From positions 1-27,801 of the forward strand of contig DDUN01000015.1 in assembly GCA_002344825.1 (NCBI GenBank): a stretch of DNA of 27,801 nucleotides, in the 5' to 3' direction. The notes under the pieces are model-generated. The model did no database searches, had not been told where the DNA came from, and saw only the letters and a program-made list of their open reading frames with translations. Origin of the DNA: Candidatus Multiplicimicrobium inquinatum. GTDB taxonomy: Bacteria; Omnitrophota; Omnitrophia; Omnitrophales; Aquincolibacteriaceae. The position numbers and the translations under genes were made by a program. The stretch's first letter is position 1. Every line of letters starts with the position of its first letter. Shown piece by piece: positions 7,454 through 13,822 of the stretch.

Positions 7454-8431
7454 ATGAGCAACAGCATGAAAATCAGAATTGGCACTCGCGGCAGTAAATT
7501 GGCGCTTTATCAGGCGGAATTGGTTCAGGCGTATTTACGTAACAGTGCGGGCCTCGCGGATATTGAAATTGTTGTCATTAAAACTTCAGGCGATATGATT
7601 CGTCAAAAAAATCCGGTTCCGATGGAAACAAAGCGGATTTTTACGAAAGAAATCGAAGAAGCTCTTTTGGTGGACCAAGTGGATATTGCCGTGCATAGCG
7701 CCAAAGATTTAGCGGCTAAAATGCCGGAAGGGCTCATGATCGGCGCGGTGCTCGAGCGGGAAGATCCGCGCGATTGCTTTATTCATCCCGACGGAAAAAA
7801 ATTGGGTGATTTGAAGGAGGGAGCTGTGATCGGAACCAGCGCGCTGCGCAGGCAAACTCAGCTGCTTCGTTTTTACCCTTATTTAAAGGTGGAGAATATC
7901 CGCGGCAATGTGGATACGCGGCTTAAAAAAGCCATGAACCGGGAATGCGACGGAATTTTACTCGCTTACGCTGGAATTAAAAGGCTGGGGCTTCAGGAAA
8001 GCGTCAGTGAAATTTTGGATGAAAAAATGTTTTATCCCGCGCCGGGGCAGGGCGTGATTGTTGTGCAATGCCGCAGTAAGGATCAAGCCGTGCTTGATTT
8101 GCTGCGCTCCATTCATCATGATGATAGCGGTAAATTATTGCAAGCCGAACGCGTTTTCCTGACGGAATTAGAAGGCGGATGCCAGTTGCCGTGCGGAATC
8201 AGAACGCGGATTAACGGCCCGCGCATGGAAGCGTCCGGCGTTCTTCTCTCGCCCTATCAGCCTCAATGGGTTGAAGCTGATTTTGTGGGGCAGTCGGATA
8301 ATCCCGATGAAGTGGGGCTGCAATTAGCCCGCCGTATTCTTGAAACAGGCGGAAAAATAATTTTAGAAGAGATTCGCGGCAAAGCCGGTCAAAAAATGAA
8401 CAAAGCTTACGGCGACGGAGAAAACGTATGA
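7454..8431 (+). CDS. hemC: hydroxymethylbilane synthase (porphobilinogen deaminase)
   Basis: The product has 325 residues. It condenses four porphobilinogen units on a dipyrromethane cofactor. Motifs in order: IRIGTRGSKLALYQAELVQ at the N-terminus, AVHSAKDLAAKMPEG, GTSALRRQTQLL with the paired arginines, NIRGNVDTRLKK, PAPGQGVIVVQC, and LEGGCQLPCG with the cofactor Cys at residue 243. Two start codons are possible: ATG at 7454 or ATG at 7466, whose product would begin MKIRIGTRGS; neither has a clear Shine-Dalgarno. The 71 bases between hemA and hemC are the only real gap in this block. The gene ends in an ATGA overlap with cobA/hemD. Confidence 0.95.
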   Translation: MSNSMKIRIGTRGSKLALYQAELVQAYLRNSAGLADIEIVVIKTSGDMIRQKNPVPMETKRIFTKEIEEALLVDQVDIAVHSAKDLAAKMPEGLMIGAVLEREDPRDCFIHPDGKKLGDLKEGAVIGTSALRRQTQLLRFYPYLKVENIRGNVDTRLKKAMNRECDGILLAYAGIKRLGLQESVSEILDEKMFYPAPGQGVIVVQCRSKDQAVLDLLRSIHHDDSGKLLQAERVFLTELEGGCQLPCGIRTRINGPRMEASGVLLSPYQPQWVEADFVGQSDNPDEVGLQLARRILETGGKIILEEIRGKAGQKMNKAYGDGENV

Positions 8432-10263
8432 TCCCGAAAAAAAATCGTAACACTCACCGCCGTCCGCGTGTTGCGACTCATGACGCGAATTATGAGCTCA
8501 AAGCCGCGCAGAAAAGGCTGGGGAAAGTTTTTCTTGTCGGCGCGGGGCCCGGTGATCCGGGGTTATTGACTTTGCGCGGATATGAAGCTTTGCGTCAGGC
8601 GGATGTCGTGCTTTATGACGCGCTGGTTCATTCGGTTATCGTTGATTATGCTGAGCGCGCGGAAAAGGTATTTGTGGGCAAGCTGCCTCATGCTAAACAT
8701 TGTAAGGCACCGGATCAGGATGAAATTAACCGCAAGTTAGTGGAATATGCCCGTCAGGGTAAGCGGGTTGTTAGATTGAAGGGCGGAGACCCGTTTGTGT
8801 TCGGACGAGGAGGAGAAGAAGCGGAGTATCTTCGCAATCATGATATTGCTTTCGAAATTATTTCCGGCGTCAGCGCGGGTTTTGCGGTGCCGGCATTCGC
8901 GGGAATTCCTGTAACGGACCGGCGTTTTACTTCCGCGGTTGTTTTTGTGACCGCGCACGAAAATCCGGAGAAGCAAAGTATTTCGGTTGATTGGAAAAAG
9001 TTAGCCCAACTTCAAGCAACACTCGTTTGTTTTATGGGCGTCAAAAGTTTGCCGGAAGTCGCGCGTCAATTGGTGCAAGGCGGCAAGCCTTCATCAACAC
9101 CTGTTTGTGTAATTGAATGGGGGACTTTGGCGCGTCAACGCGTGGTGGAAGGAACTTTGCAGAACATTGCTTTGCGCGCGCAATCTGAAAAAATAGAATC
9201 ACCGGCTTTGACCGTGATCGGCGAAGTGGTCAGTTTAAGAAAAACACTGGATTGGTTTGGGCGTAAACCTTTGATCGGAAAGCGAATTTTAATTACCAGG
9301 GCGACTGCGGATGCAGGACCCTTTCGATCGATGCTGGAAGCCGAAGGCGCGGTGGTATGTGAAGCCCCGATGATTAAGATTGAGCCGGCGCGCAATCCCG
9401 ACCCTCTGGATCGTGAAATCAAAGAAAGAATGAGCCGCTTTGGCTGGATTTTATTTACAAGCGTCCACGCGGTGGAGCATTTCTTTTCACGGCTTAAAAG
9501 TTTGGGGCTGGATAGCCGCGCGCTTGGAAAAAGTAAAATTGCCGCGGTGGGAGATAAAACAACTGAAGCTTTGCGCGCTTGCGGACTTGAACCTGATCTT
9601 GTTCCGCGGGCTTTTCATTCTCGTGAGCTTTTACGGGAATTACAGGAAAAATATTTTGTGCGCGGACAAAAATTTTTATGGCCGCGCGCGGATATTGCGC
9701 CGCTTGATTTGAAAACCGAACTTGAGCAAGCCGGCGCGGAAGTGACGGATATTATTCTTTACCATACGGTTGCTGATCCCGAGGGGCAGCAGCGCGTGGC
9801 AGAGATTTTAAACGCGGGACCGCTCGACTATGCTGTTTTTACGAGCGGGTCAGGCGTTAAGAATTTTTTTAAAGGCGTAAGCGCGAAAGAAATTCAACAG
9901 ATTAAAGATAAAGTCGTCAGCATTGGGCCGCAAACATCGCAAGCCTTGCGTGAGTTTAAGGTTTCAATTCTTGCCGAAGCTAAACAGCATAACCTCGACG
10001 GATTGCTGCAAACGCTTCAAGATTTAAGCGTGGGAATCTCCACGGTTTCCGGAAGGGTGAGCGAACCTTTAAGACGCGGTGCTGTTCAGCCCCCGCGTTC
10101 AGCCGTGAAAGAGGATCTTAAAAAGAAACCGGAAGCTGTTGCGCCTAAATCCCCGTTAGCCTCGCGCGTACAAGAAGCAAAAGCACGGATTCAGTCTCAT
10201 GCCCCGCGCACAGCCGCTCCGAAAGTTCAGCGCTTCGCTCCGCGTCCCCGCCGCGCAAAATAA
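8428..10263 (+). CDS. cobA/hemD: uroporphyrinogen-III C-methyltransferase / uroporphyrinogen-III synthase fusion
   Basis: The product has 611 residues. A basic leader of about 30 residues is followed by a SAM-dependent CobA/SUMT domain (about 32-275: FLVGAGPGDPGLLTLRG, VRLKGGDPFVFGRGGEE, GIPVTDRR). A HemD domain follows from about 285 (KRILITRATADAGPF, ILFTSVHAVEHFF, AVFTSGSGVKNFF, IGPQTSQAL) to about 533. HemD closes hydroxymethylbilane to uroporphyrinogen III and CobA methylates it to precorrin-2, so one chain serves both the haem and the sirohaem/cobalamin branches. Such fusions are known in several phyla. The last 78 residues are a low-complexity tail rich in Pro, Ala, Arg and Lys, probably disordered and perhaps nucleic-acid or membrane associated; nothing in the family explains it. 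Starts in an ATGA overlap with hemC and is the last gene of the block. Confidence 0.93.
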   Translation: MIPKKNRNTHRRPRVATHDANYELKAAQKRLGKVFLVGAGPGDPGLLTLRGYEALRQADVVLYDALVHSVIVDYAERAEKVFVGKLPHAKHCKAPDQDEINRKLVEYARQGKRVVRLKGGDPFVFGRGGEEAEYLRNHDIAFEIISGVSAGFAVPAFAGIPVTDRRFTSAVVFVTAHENPEKQSISVDWKKLAQLQATLVCFMGVKSLPEVARQLVQGGKPSSTPVCVIEWGTLARQRVVEGTLQNIALRAQSEKIESPALTVIGEVVSLRKTLDWFGRKPLIGKRILITRATADAGPFRSMLEAEGAVVCEAPMIKIEPARNPDPLDREIKERMSRFGWILFTSVHAVEHFFSRLKSLGLDSRALGKSKIAAVGDKTTEALRACGLEPDLVPRAFHSRELLRELQEKYFVRGQKFLWPRADIAPLDLKTELEQAGAEVTDIILYHTVADPEGQQRVAEILNAGPLDYAVFTSGSGVKNFFKGVSAKEIQQIKDKVVSIGPQTSQALREFKVSILAEAKQHNLDGLLQTLQDLSVGISTVSGRVSEPLRRGAVQPPRSAVKEDLKKKPEAVAPKSPLASRVQEAKARIQSHAPRTAAPKVQRFAPRPRRAK

Positions 10264-10281
10264 TTCCGCCGCGAACTATAG

Positions 10282-10406
10282 AAGTTAACTCAAAAGGTTT
10301 TGGATGCAAGGCATCCGCGAAATGAACGCGGGAGGCATAGTGAGAAATCTATGTTGACCAAGTGAGTGAGCGGATAACGCAGCAGACGAACCTTTTCAGT
10401 TAACTT
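10282..10406 (+). repeat. 125-bp structured repeat, copy 1 (plus orientation)
   Basis: The outer arms (10282-10299 and 10389-10406) pair over 18 positions with one mismatch: AAGTTAACTCAAAAGGTT against AACCTTTTCAGTTAACTT. Inside are GATGCAAGGC, an ATCCGC/GCGGAT long-range stem, GGAGG followed by a CATAG/CTATG hairpin, TTGA, and GCAGCAGA before the right arm. The same layout with other stem sequences occurs at 14701-14825. It fills the gap between convergent genes, and its right end overlaps the stop codon (10405-10407) of the minus-strand gene. It may act as a two-way transcription barrier, but there is no U-tract. Confidence 0.8.
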
Positions 10407-10806
10407 AGCCGAACACCCATTGCATGGGTTTGTGGAAGGAGTAAAGATTCAACCCTGTCATCTGCCAACCCTCGGGCATGATTTCTTCCGGCCATTTAAG
10501 ATGAGGCGAAAGTTCTTTTGCGGTTGAGTTCAGCGGAAAAACTTCATTTTCAAAGACGATCCAAAGAGCTTTGCGCTCAATGCCGCGCCCGTCTTTCTTT
10601 TTGGTGTGAATAAAAATTCCTTTTCCATTGGGGTTTTCACGGGCTTTCAAATCTCTGACCTGAACATGCATGCTATGCGCAATAATATTTGAGGCGACCA
10701 GCTGAACAGCATCTTGTTTTAAGTGGGGCTGTTTGACTTCGTATCCGGCAAAGGCAAGACCTGCAATGATGATCCAAACCGCTAGTTTTTTTAATATAAA
10801 AAGCAT
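10405..10806 (-). CDS. hypothetical membrane-anchored protein
   Basis: The product has 133 residues and I do not recognise a family. Residues 5-22 form one hydrophobic helix (LKKLAVWIIIAGLAFAGY) without a clear cleavage site, so an inner-membrane anchor or uncleaved signal is likely, with a soluble C-terminal part of about 110 residues outside. That part is mixed in character, with an HSMHVQVRDL strand, a basic KKKDGRG loop, and a Trp-rich end (LKWPEEIMPEGWQMTG). A good Shine-Dalgarno (AAGGA, about seven bases before the ATG) supports it as a real gene. It is alone on the minus strand, divergent from dprA and convergent with cobA/hemD. A 6-bp inverted repeat GCTATC/GATAGC (10820-10841) lies just upstream and could be an operator. 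Confidence 0.6.
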   Translation of the reverse strand: MLFILKKLAVWIIIAGLAFAGYEVKQPHLKQDAVQLVASNIIAHSMHVQVRDLKARENPNGKGIFIHTKKKDGRGIERKALWIVFENEVFPLNSTAKELSPHLKWPEEIMPEGWQMTGLNLYSFHKPMQWVFG

Positions 10807-10908
10807 TCGTTATCCTTTTTGCTATCCTAAAAATAAGATAGCACATGAATTCTAATTGGGAAGGGCGTATTCAAAAATCTTTTAGGAAGCCTCTTTTATA
10901 TGTATTTA

Positions 10909-10937
10909 TTGCATATTTAATATAAGTAATATAAAAT
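10909..10937 (+). promoter_or_regulatory. candidate promoter of dprA (TTGCAT-17-TAAAAT)
   Basis: TTGCAT (10909-10914) and TAAAAT (10932-10937) are separated by exactly 17 bases in a very AT-rich stretch. A start six to seven bases past the -10 falls on the ATG at 10944, so the message would be leaderless. No Shine-Dalgarno is visible before that ATG. Confidence 0.5.
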
Positions 10938-10943
10938 AATCAA

Positions 10944-12080
10944 ATGAGTTCAAATTCAATGTATAGCGAAATCAGGGCCGCCATGATTGCCAGTCAAATG
11001 GATCTTTCTTTCCGCAAAGAAGTGATTCGGCAGGTTACCGAAGGTGCTGTGCTTTCCGAGCTGATGAAGCAATGGGAAGCAGAGAAGCAGCCGGAGATCT
11101 GCGGTGTTCTCGAGAAGTTTCAGCCGGAGCGTGAAATTGAAAAGGGGCTGGCGGAGAAAATCGAATTTCTTTCCATAACGGATTCGCGCTATCCCGAACT
11201 ATTAAGCCAAATCGAAGATGCTCCGCTCATTCTTTACGCCCGTGGACAGATTGAAATGGCGCATGATTTATCATTTGCGGTTGTGGGCGCGCGGCATGCC
11301 AGCTTTTACGGCATGGAACAAGCGCGCCGATTTTCGCGCGTTTTATCGGATGCGGGGTTGACGATTGTTTCTGGCATGGCACTGGGGATTGATCAGGCGG
11401 CGCATGAAGCAGCGCTGAAAGGTTCCGGACGAACAGTTGCTGTTTTGGGCTGCGGCGTGGATGTGATTTATCCTTCTGAAAATGAATCTCTGTATCACCG
11501 CATTGCCGAGCAGGGGCTTGTCTTAAGCGAGTATCCGTTCGGTGCGGAACCGCGCGCGTATCATTTTCCAAGGAGAAACCGCATTCTTTCCGGATTGTCA
11601 TTGGGAGTGTTGGTTGTGGAAGCGCATGAAAGAAGCGGCTCTTTGATTACGGCTTATCAGGCGCTTGAACAGGGGCGCGAAGTGTTTGCTATGCCGGGGC
11701 CGGTGCATCACATTACTTCGCGCGGGACGCACCGCTTAATTCGTGAGGGAGCCGAACTTGTGGAGGCGCCGGAAGAAATTTTGATGGCCATGGCAGGATC
11801 TTCGCATCTTTCGGTCAATTCGAAGGAACGGCGGCAGAAAAATTTTCAGTTCACGGAAGAATTTGCCGCAGGCAAGGTTATCCCGGAAGAGCAGTATGAA
11901 AAAGAAGAAGATGAGCGCCATAAAAAAATTGTTAAGTTGCTTATGAAGCAAAGCCGCGATTATGACGGTTTGTTGGAGTTTTCCGGTATGAGCCCGAGTG
12001 ATTTTGCGACGGTGATGACTGAGCTTGAGGTCGAGGGAAAGGTTCGAAAAAACTTCTCAGGCTATTATGAACTAGGGTGA
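10944..12080 (+). CDS. dprA: DNA-processing protein DprA
   Basis: The product has 378 residues. DprA binds incoming single-stranded DNA during natural transformation and loads RecA. An N-terminal helical domain (about 1-75) precedes the Rossmann-like core (about 105-290) with FAVVGARHASFYG, IVSGMALGIDQAAHEAAL, AVLGCGVDVIYP, FPRRNRILSGLS, VVEAHERSGSLITAYQALEQGREVFAMPG and SRGTHRLIREGA, all hallmark DprA motifs. The C-terminal part (about 325-378) resembles the DprA winged helix. It stands alone without comEA or comEC in view. The start has no Shine-Dalgarno and lies where transcription would begin, so leaderless translation is inferred. Confidence 0.95.
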   Translation: MSSNSMYSEIRAAMIASQMDLSFRKEVIRQVTEGAVLSELMKQWEAEKQPEICGVLEKFQPEREIEKGLAEKIEFLSITDSRYPELLSQIEDAPLILYARGQIEMAHDLSFAVVGARHASFYGMEQARRFSRVLSDAGLTIVSGMALGIDQAAHEAALKGSGRTVAVLGCGVDVIYPSENESLYHRIAEQGLVLSEYPFGAEPRAYHFPRRNRILSGLSLGVLVVEAHERSGSLITAYQALEQGREVFAMPGPVHHITSRGTHRLIREGAELVEAPEEILMAMAGSSHLSVNSKERRQKNFQFTEEFAAGKVIPEEQYEKEEDERHKKIVKLLMKQSRDYDGLLEFSGMSPSDFATVMTELEVEGKVRKNFSGYYELG

Positions 12081-12168
12081 TTTGAGTTACTTTGGCTGAA
12101 TGGGAACTCATAAGGAACGCGGTGATAAGAATGACAGTTGGTGAGTGCTGACTATTGAAGGAGGGGTT

Positions 12169-12203
12169 TTTTTGGTAAAATTTTTATAATATTTGACCAA
12201 AAA
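12169..12203. promoter_or_regulatory. 13-bp inverted repeat enclosing TATAAT, upstream of the RDD gene
   Basis: TTTTTGGTAAAAT (12169-12181) pairs with ATTTGACCAAAAA (12191-12203) with a single mismatch. The nine-base loop contains TATAAT (12185-12190). It may be an operator over a promoter or an AT-rich terminator after dprA; no -35 is found at the correct distance. The rest of 12081-12279 shows nothing else I can support. Confidence 0.4.
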
Positions 12204-12279
12204 GGCTTTCAGTTGTACTCTTATTCGAGAGACAGCCTGTTGTTTCGCGCTATTTTAAATAGATTGAAAGGAGTTCCTT

Positions 12280-12681
12280 ATGTCAGAACATGTATCCGCC
12301 CCGGTCGGCAAAAGAATCGTCGCGGGCTTAATTGACTTTGTTGTTGCTCCCGTTGTGATCGGCATTGTGCTCGGTCTTTTATTTGTTGTTTTGGGCAACG
12401 CGATTCCTGAATCCGTACGCTCAGTTATTCTTATTCTAGCGAACATTATCTGGTTGATTGTGCGCGACACCGTGTTCGCACCCGGCCGTTTAATTATGAA
12501 GCTTAAGCTTGTCAGTTTGACTTCTGACAAAGTGAGCTTGGGACAGGCTGTTTTGCGTAACATTCTGTTGATTATCCCGGTTGTTTTGATTGTGGGATAC
12601 ATCCTTGAGCTTGTGTGGGTTTGCGTGAAGGGACACCGTCTCGCTGACACATGGGCTAAGACACAGGTAGTTGAGGCCTGA
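12280..12681 (+). CDS. RDD-family small membrane protein
   Basis: The product has 133 residues. The RDD family (PF06271) is named for conserved Arg and two Asp; here GKRIVAGLIDF supplies the Arg and first Asp, and RDTVFAPGRLIMKLKLVSL and GHRLADTWAKTQVV are the later family segments. Three hydrophobic helices are visible (about 18-40, 46-62 and 95-112). Some RDD proteins have been linked to Na+/H+ exchange, but most have no known role, so none is assigned. A strong Shine-Dalgarno (AAAGGAG, about eight bases upstream) precedes the ATG. It is a single-gene unit: a 199-base gap precedes it and a strong terminator follows. Confidence 0.8.
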   Translation: MSEHVSAPVGKRIVAGLIDFVVAPVVIGIVLGLLFVVLGNAIPESVRSVILILANIIWLIVRDTVFAPGRLIMKLKLVSLTSDKVSLGQAVLRNILLIIPVVLIVGYILELVWVCVKGHRLADTWAKTQVVEA

Positions 12682-12711
12682 TACGAAAAACAAAGTATTT
12701 GTTTGTATTAA

Positions 12712-12745
12712 AAAAGCCGCAAATCCGAAAGGGTTTGCGGCTTTT
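12712..12745 (+). terminator. intrinsic terminator after the RDD gene
   Basis: A 12-bp perfect stem, AAAAGCCGCAAA with TTTGCGGCTTTT, closes on a TCCGAAAGGG loop (inner CC-GAAA-GG), and the T-rich tail CTGTTTTC follows. It is the clearest Rho-independent terminator in the window. The A-rich left flank means it could also work on the other strand. Confidence 0.9.
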
Positions 12746-12757
12746 CTGTTTTCATTT

Positions 12758-12817
12758 GCTCTGAGCTGTAAGCCGGAGTTTGCTCCGGACCTATGGTCGT
12801 ATGACCAGAGCTCAACC
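12758..12817. repeat. three-way-junction palindromic element
   Basis: The closing stem TGAGCT/AGCTCA (12762-12767, 12809-12814) encloses two perfect hairpins: CCGGAG-TTTG-CTCCGG (12773-12788) and TGGTC-GTAT-GACCA (12794-12807). It starts with CTCTGAG and ends with CTCAACC; the same two words flank a hairpin inside waaA at 15127-15147. It is not a tRNA: it is about 55 bases long and has no T-loop. Confidence 0.65.
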
Positions 12818-12901
12818 GCGTAAACATTTAGTTTTTAATTTCTGTTTGTCGCAGGTTTGGTCTGTTGTCTGATTTGTGGTATCTTTTTAGGGAGGTGAGA
12901 A

Positions 12902-13288
12902 ATGGCAAAAAAATCCGCAAAGCCTAAGCAGTCAAAAAGACGTTCGTCTCCCGATAATCCGCTTCCCGTTTATACCGAAATTGCCAAGCTCAAAAAAACT
13001 TTGCACGATTTAGGCAAAGAAAAAGAAGGACTAGAAGCGCGCACCCAAGAGCTTGAGATTCATGTTGGCCTTATGATTCGTTTACTGACGACGCTTTGCA
13101 TTGAAAAATTCGGAATGAGGGTCGGTGTTTTGAAACGTTTAATCAAGCAAGCTGAACAAGAAGCGATTCGCGATTCACAGATTATCCAGCTCGAGAATTG
13201 GTATCAGATGAATCCCAAGAGCAAAAAAGATAAACCGCAAACTCCTCCGCCTGACGCGCCCGGTGATCCTTGGGAGAATATTTCGTAG
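12902..13288 (+). CDS. hypothetical coiled-coil protein
   Basis: The product has 128 residues and no family is recognised. It is soluble, with a basic start (KKSAKPKQSKRRSS), a helical charged stretch with heptad-like leucines from about 25 to 60 (IAKLKKTLHDLGKEKEGLEA), a hydrophobic segment GLMIRLLTTLCIEKFG too short and mixed for a membrane helix, and a Pro-rich acidic end. It carries the best Shine-Dalgarno in the window (GGGAGGTGA just before the ATG), so it is very probably translated, perhaps strongly. It stands between repeat elements, and the stop codon is followed at once by the heptad repeat at 13289. Confidence 0.7.
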   Translation: MAKKSAKPKQSKRRSSPDNPLPVYTEIAKLKKTLHDLGKEKEGLEARTQELEIHVGLMIRLLTTLCIEKFGMRVGVLKRLIKQAEQEAIRDSQIIQLENWYQMNPKSKKDKPQTPPPDAPGDPWENIS

Positions 13289-13359
13289 AACGAAGAAGCA
13301 AGAACCAGGAACCAGGTGAGCTAAGATTTATGGTTCTTGCTCCTTGGTTCTTAGTTCGT
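13289..13359. repeat. heptad-based long palindrome, copy 1
   Basis: The left arm is built from units close to AAGAACC/AGGAACC (AGCAAGAACCAGGAACCAGG) and the right arm from their complements (GGTTCTTGCTCCTTGGTTCT). The centre TGAGCTAAGATTTAT forms the loop. It begins directly after the stop codon of the preceding gene. The same unit type encodes the N-terminus of the GT9 gene at 23570. Confidence 0.7.
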
Positions 13360-13384
13360 AGGTTTTGCGTCCGATAATCTCATG

Positions 13385-13414
13385 TTTACAATCCCGCCAA
13401 AATGCCGATACAAT
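13385..13414 (+). promoter_or_regulatory. promoter of thiS (TTTACA-18-TACAAT)
   Basis: TTTACA (13385-13390) and TACAAT (13409-13414) each match the sigma-70 consensus at five of six positions, with an 18-base spacer. Transcription would start near 13421, leaving a leader of about 34 bases before the ATG at 13455. Confidence 0.55.
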
Positions 13415-13454
13415 ATGCCACTTTAAGTTGTATTGATCAGTTGAGACGGTGTTT

Positions 13455-13655
13455 ATGGAAATTCTTTTAAATGGCGATAAGCGGGTGGTAGCTCAAGGGT
13501 TAACGCTTGCCAAATTGCTTGAAAGTCTCGAAATTCGCACTGGTTCTGTGGCTGTTGAACACAATGAAAAAGTCATCCCTCGAAAGAGTTTAGAGCAAGT
13601 TGCTTTGAACTCCGGAGATAAGGTTGAAATAGTTCGTTTTGTGGGTGGTGGCTAG
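13455..13655 (+). CDS. thiS: ThiS-family sulfur carrier protein
   Basis: The product has 66 residues from the ATG at 13455 (an in-frame GTG at 13449 would add two). It has the beta-grasp pattern of ThiS: MEILLNGDKR, hydrophobic alternation through LTLAKLLESLEI, VAVEHNEKVIPR, GDKVEIVRFVGGG. The terminal Gly-Gly is adenylated by a ThiF-type enzyme and converted to a thiocarboxylate that donates sulfur for the thiazole of thiamin. No thiF, thiG or thiH lies nearby, so partners must be elsewhere; a MoaD-like or other carrier role cannot be excluded. It has its own good promoter and ends just before a palindrome cluster. Confidence 0.85.
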   Translation: MEILLNGDKRVVAQGLTLAKLLESLEIRTGSVAVEHNEKVIPRKSLEQVALNSGDKVEIVRFVGGG

Positions 13656-13710
13656 CGTTTCGTAAAAATTGAAATGACGAGTTCGTCATTTCAAAACAAT
13701 ACGCAACGCT
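13654..13710. repeat. nested palindrome of the TGAAATG family, copy A
   Basis: The core TTGAAATGACGA (13669-13680) pairs with TCGTCATTTCAA (13683-13694) over 12 bases with a GT loop. About ten bases further out, AGCGTT (13654-13659) pairs with AACGCT (13705-13710). The layout matches copy C at 21506-21558. It starts directly after the thiS stop codon. Confidence 0.65.
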
Positions 13711-13715
13711 GTGCC

Positions 13716-13790
13716 GAATCTACTGAAGAAACAAGTAGTGATTCGGCCTAGTGTTTCTTAGTGGATGAAATGACGAGTTCGCCATTTCAA
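13716..13790. repeat. hairpin plus TGAAATG-family palindrome, copy B
   Basis: A hairpin closes GCCGAATC with GATTCGGC, with TACT/AGTA inside. It is followed by TGAAATGACGA-GT-TCGCCATTTCA (13766-13789), nearly identical to the core of copy A, 96 bases downstream in direct orientation. The following AAGGAAGC matches the flank of copy C. It lies between thiS and the Xer gene. Confidence 0.55.
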
Positions 13791-13822
13791 AAAAAGGAAG
13801 CCTGGCACAAGCTAAAGGGAAT

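Noticed and set aside
12758..12817. tRNA-like cloverleaf
   Set aside because: About 55 bases, only two inner hairpins, no GTTC T-loop and no acceptor-stem layout.
13671..13790. Possible CRISPR array (near-identical units 96 bases apart)
   Set aside because: Only two units, each a palindrome, no regular spacers and no cas genes; they match a third intergenic copy at 21506-21558.
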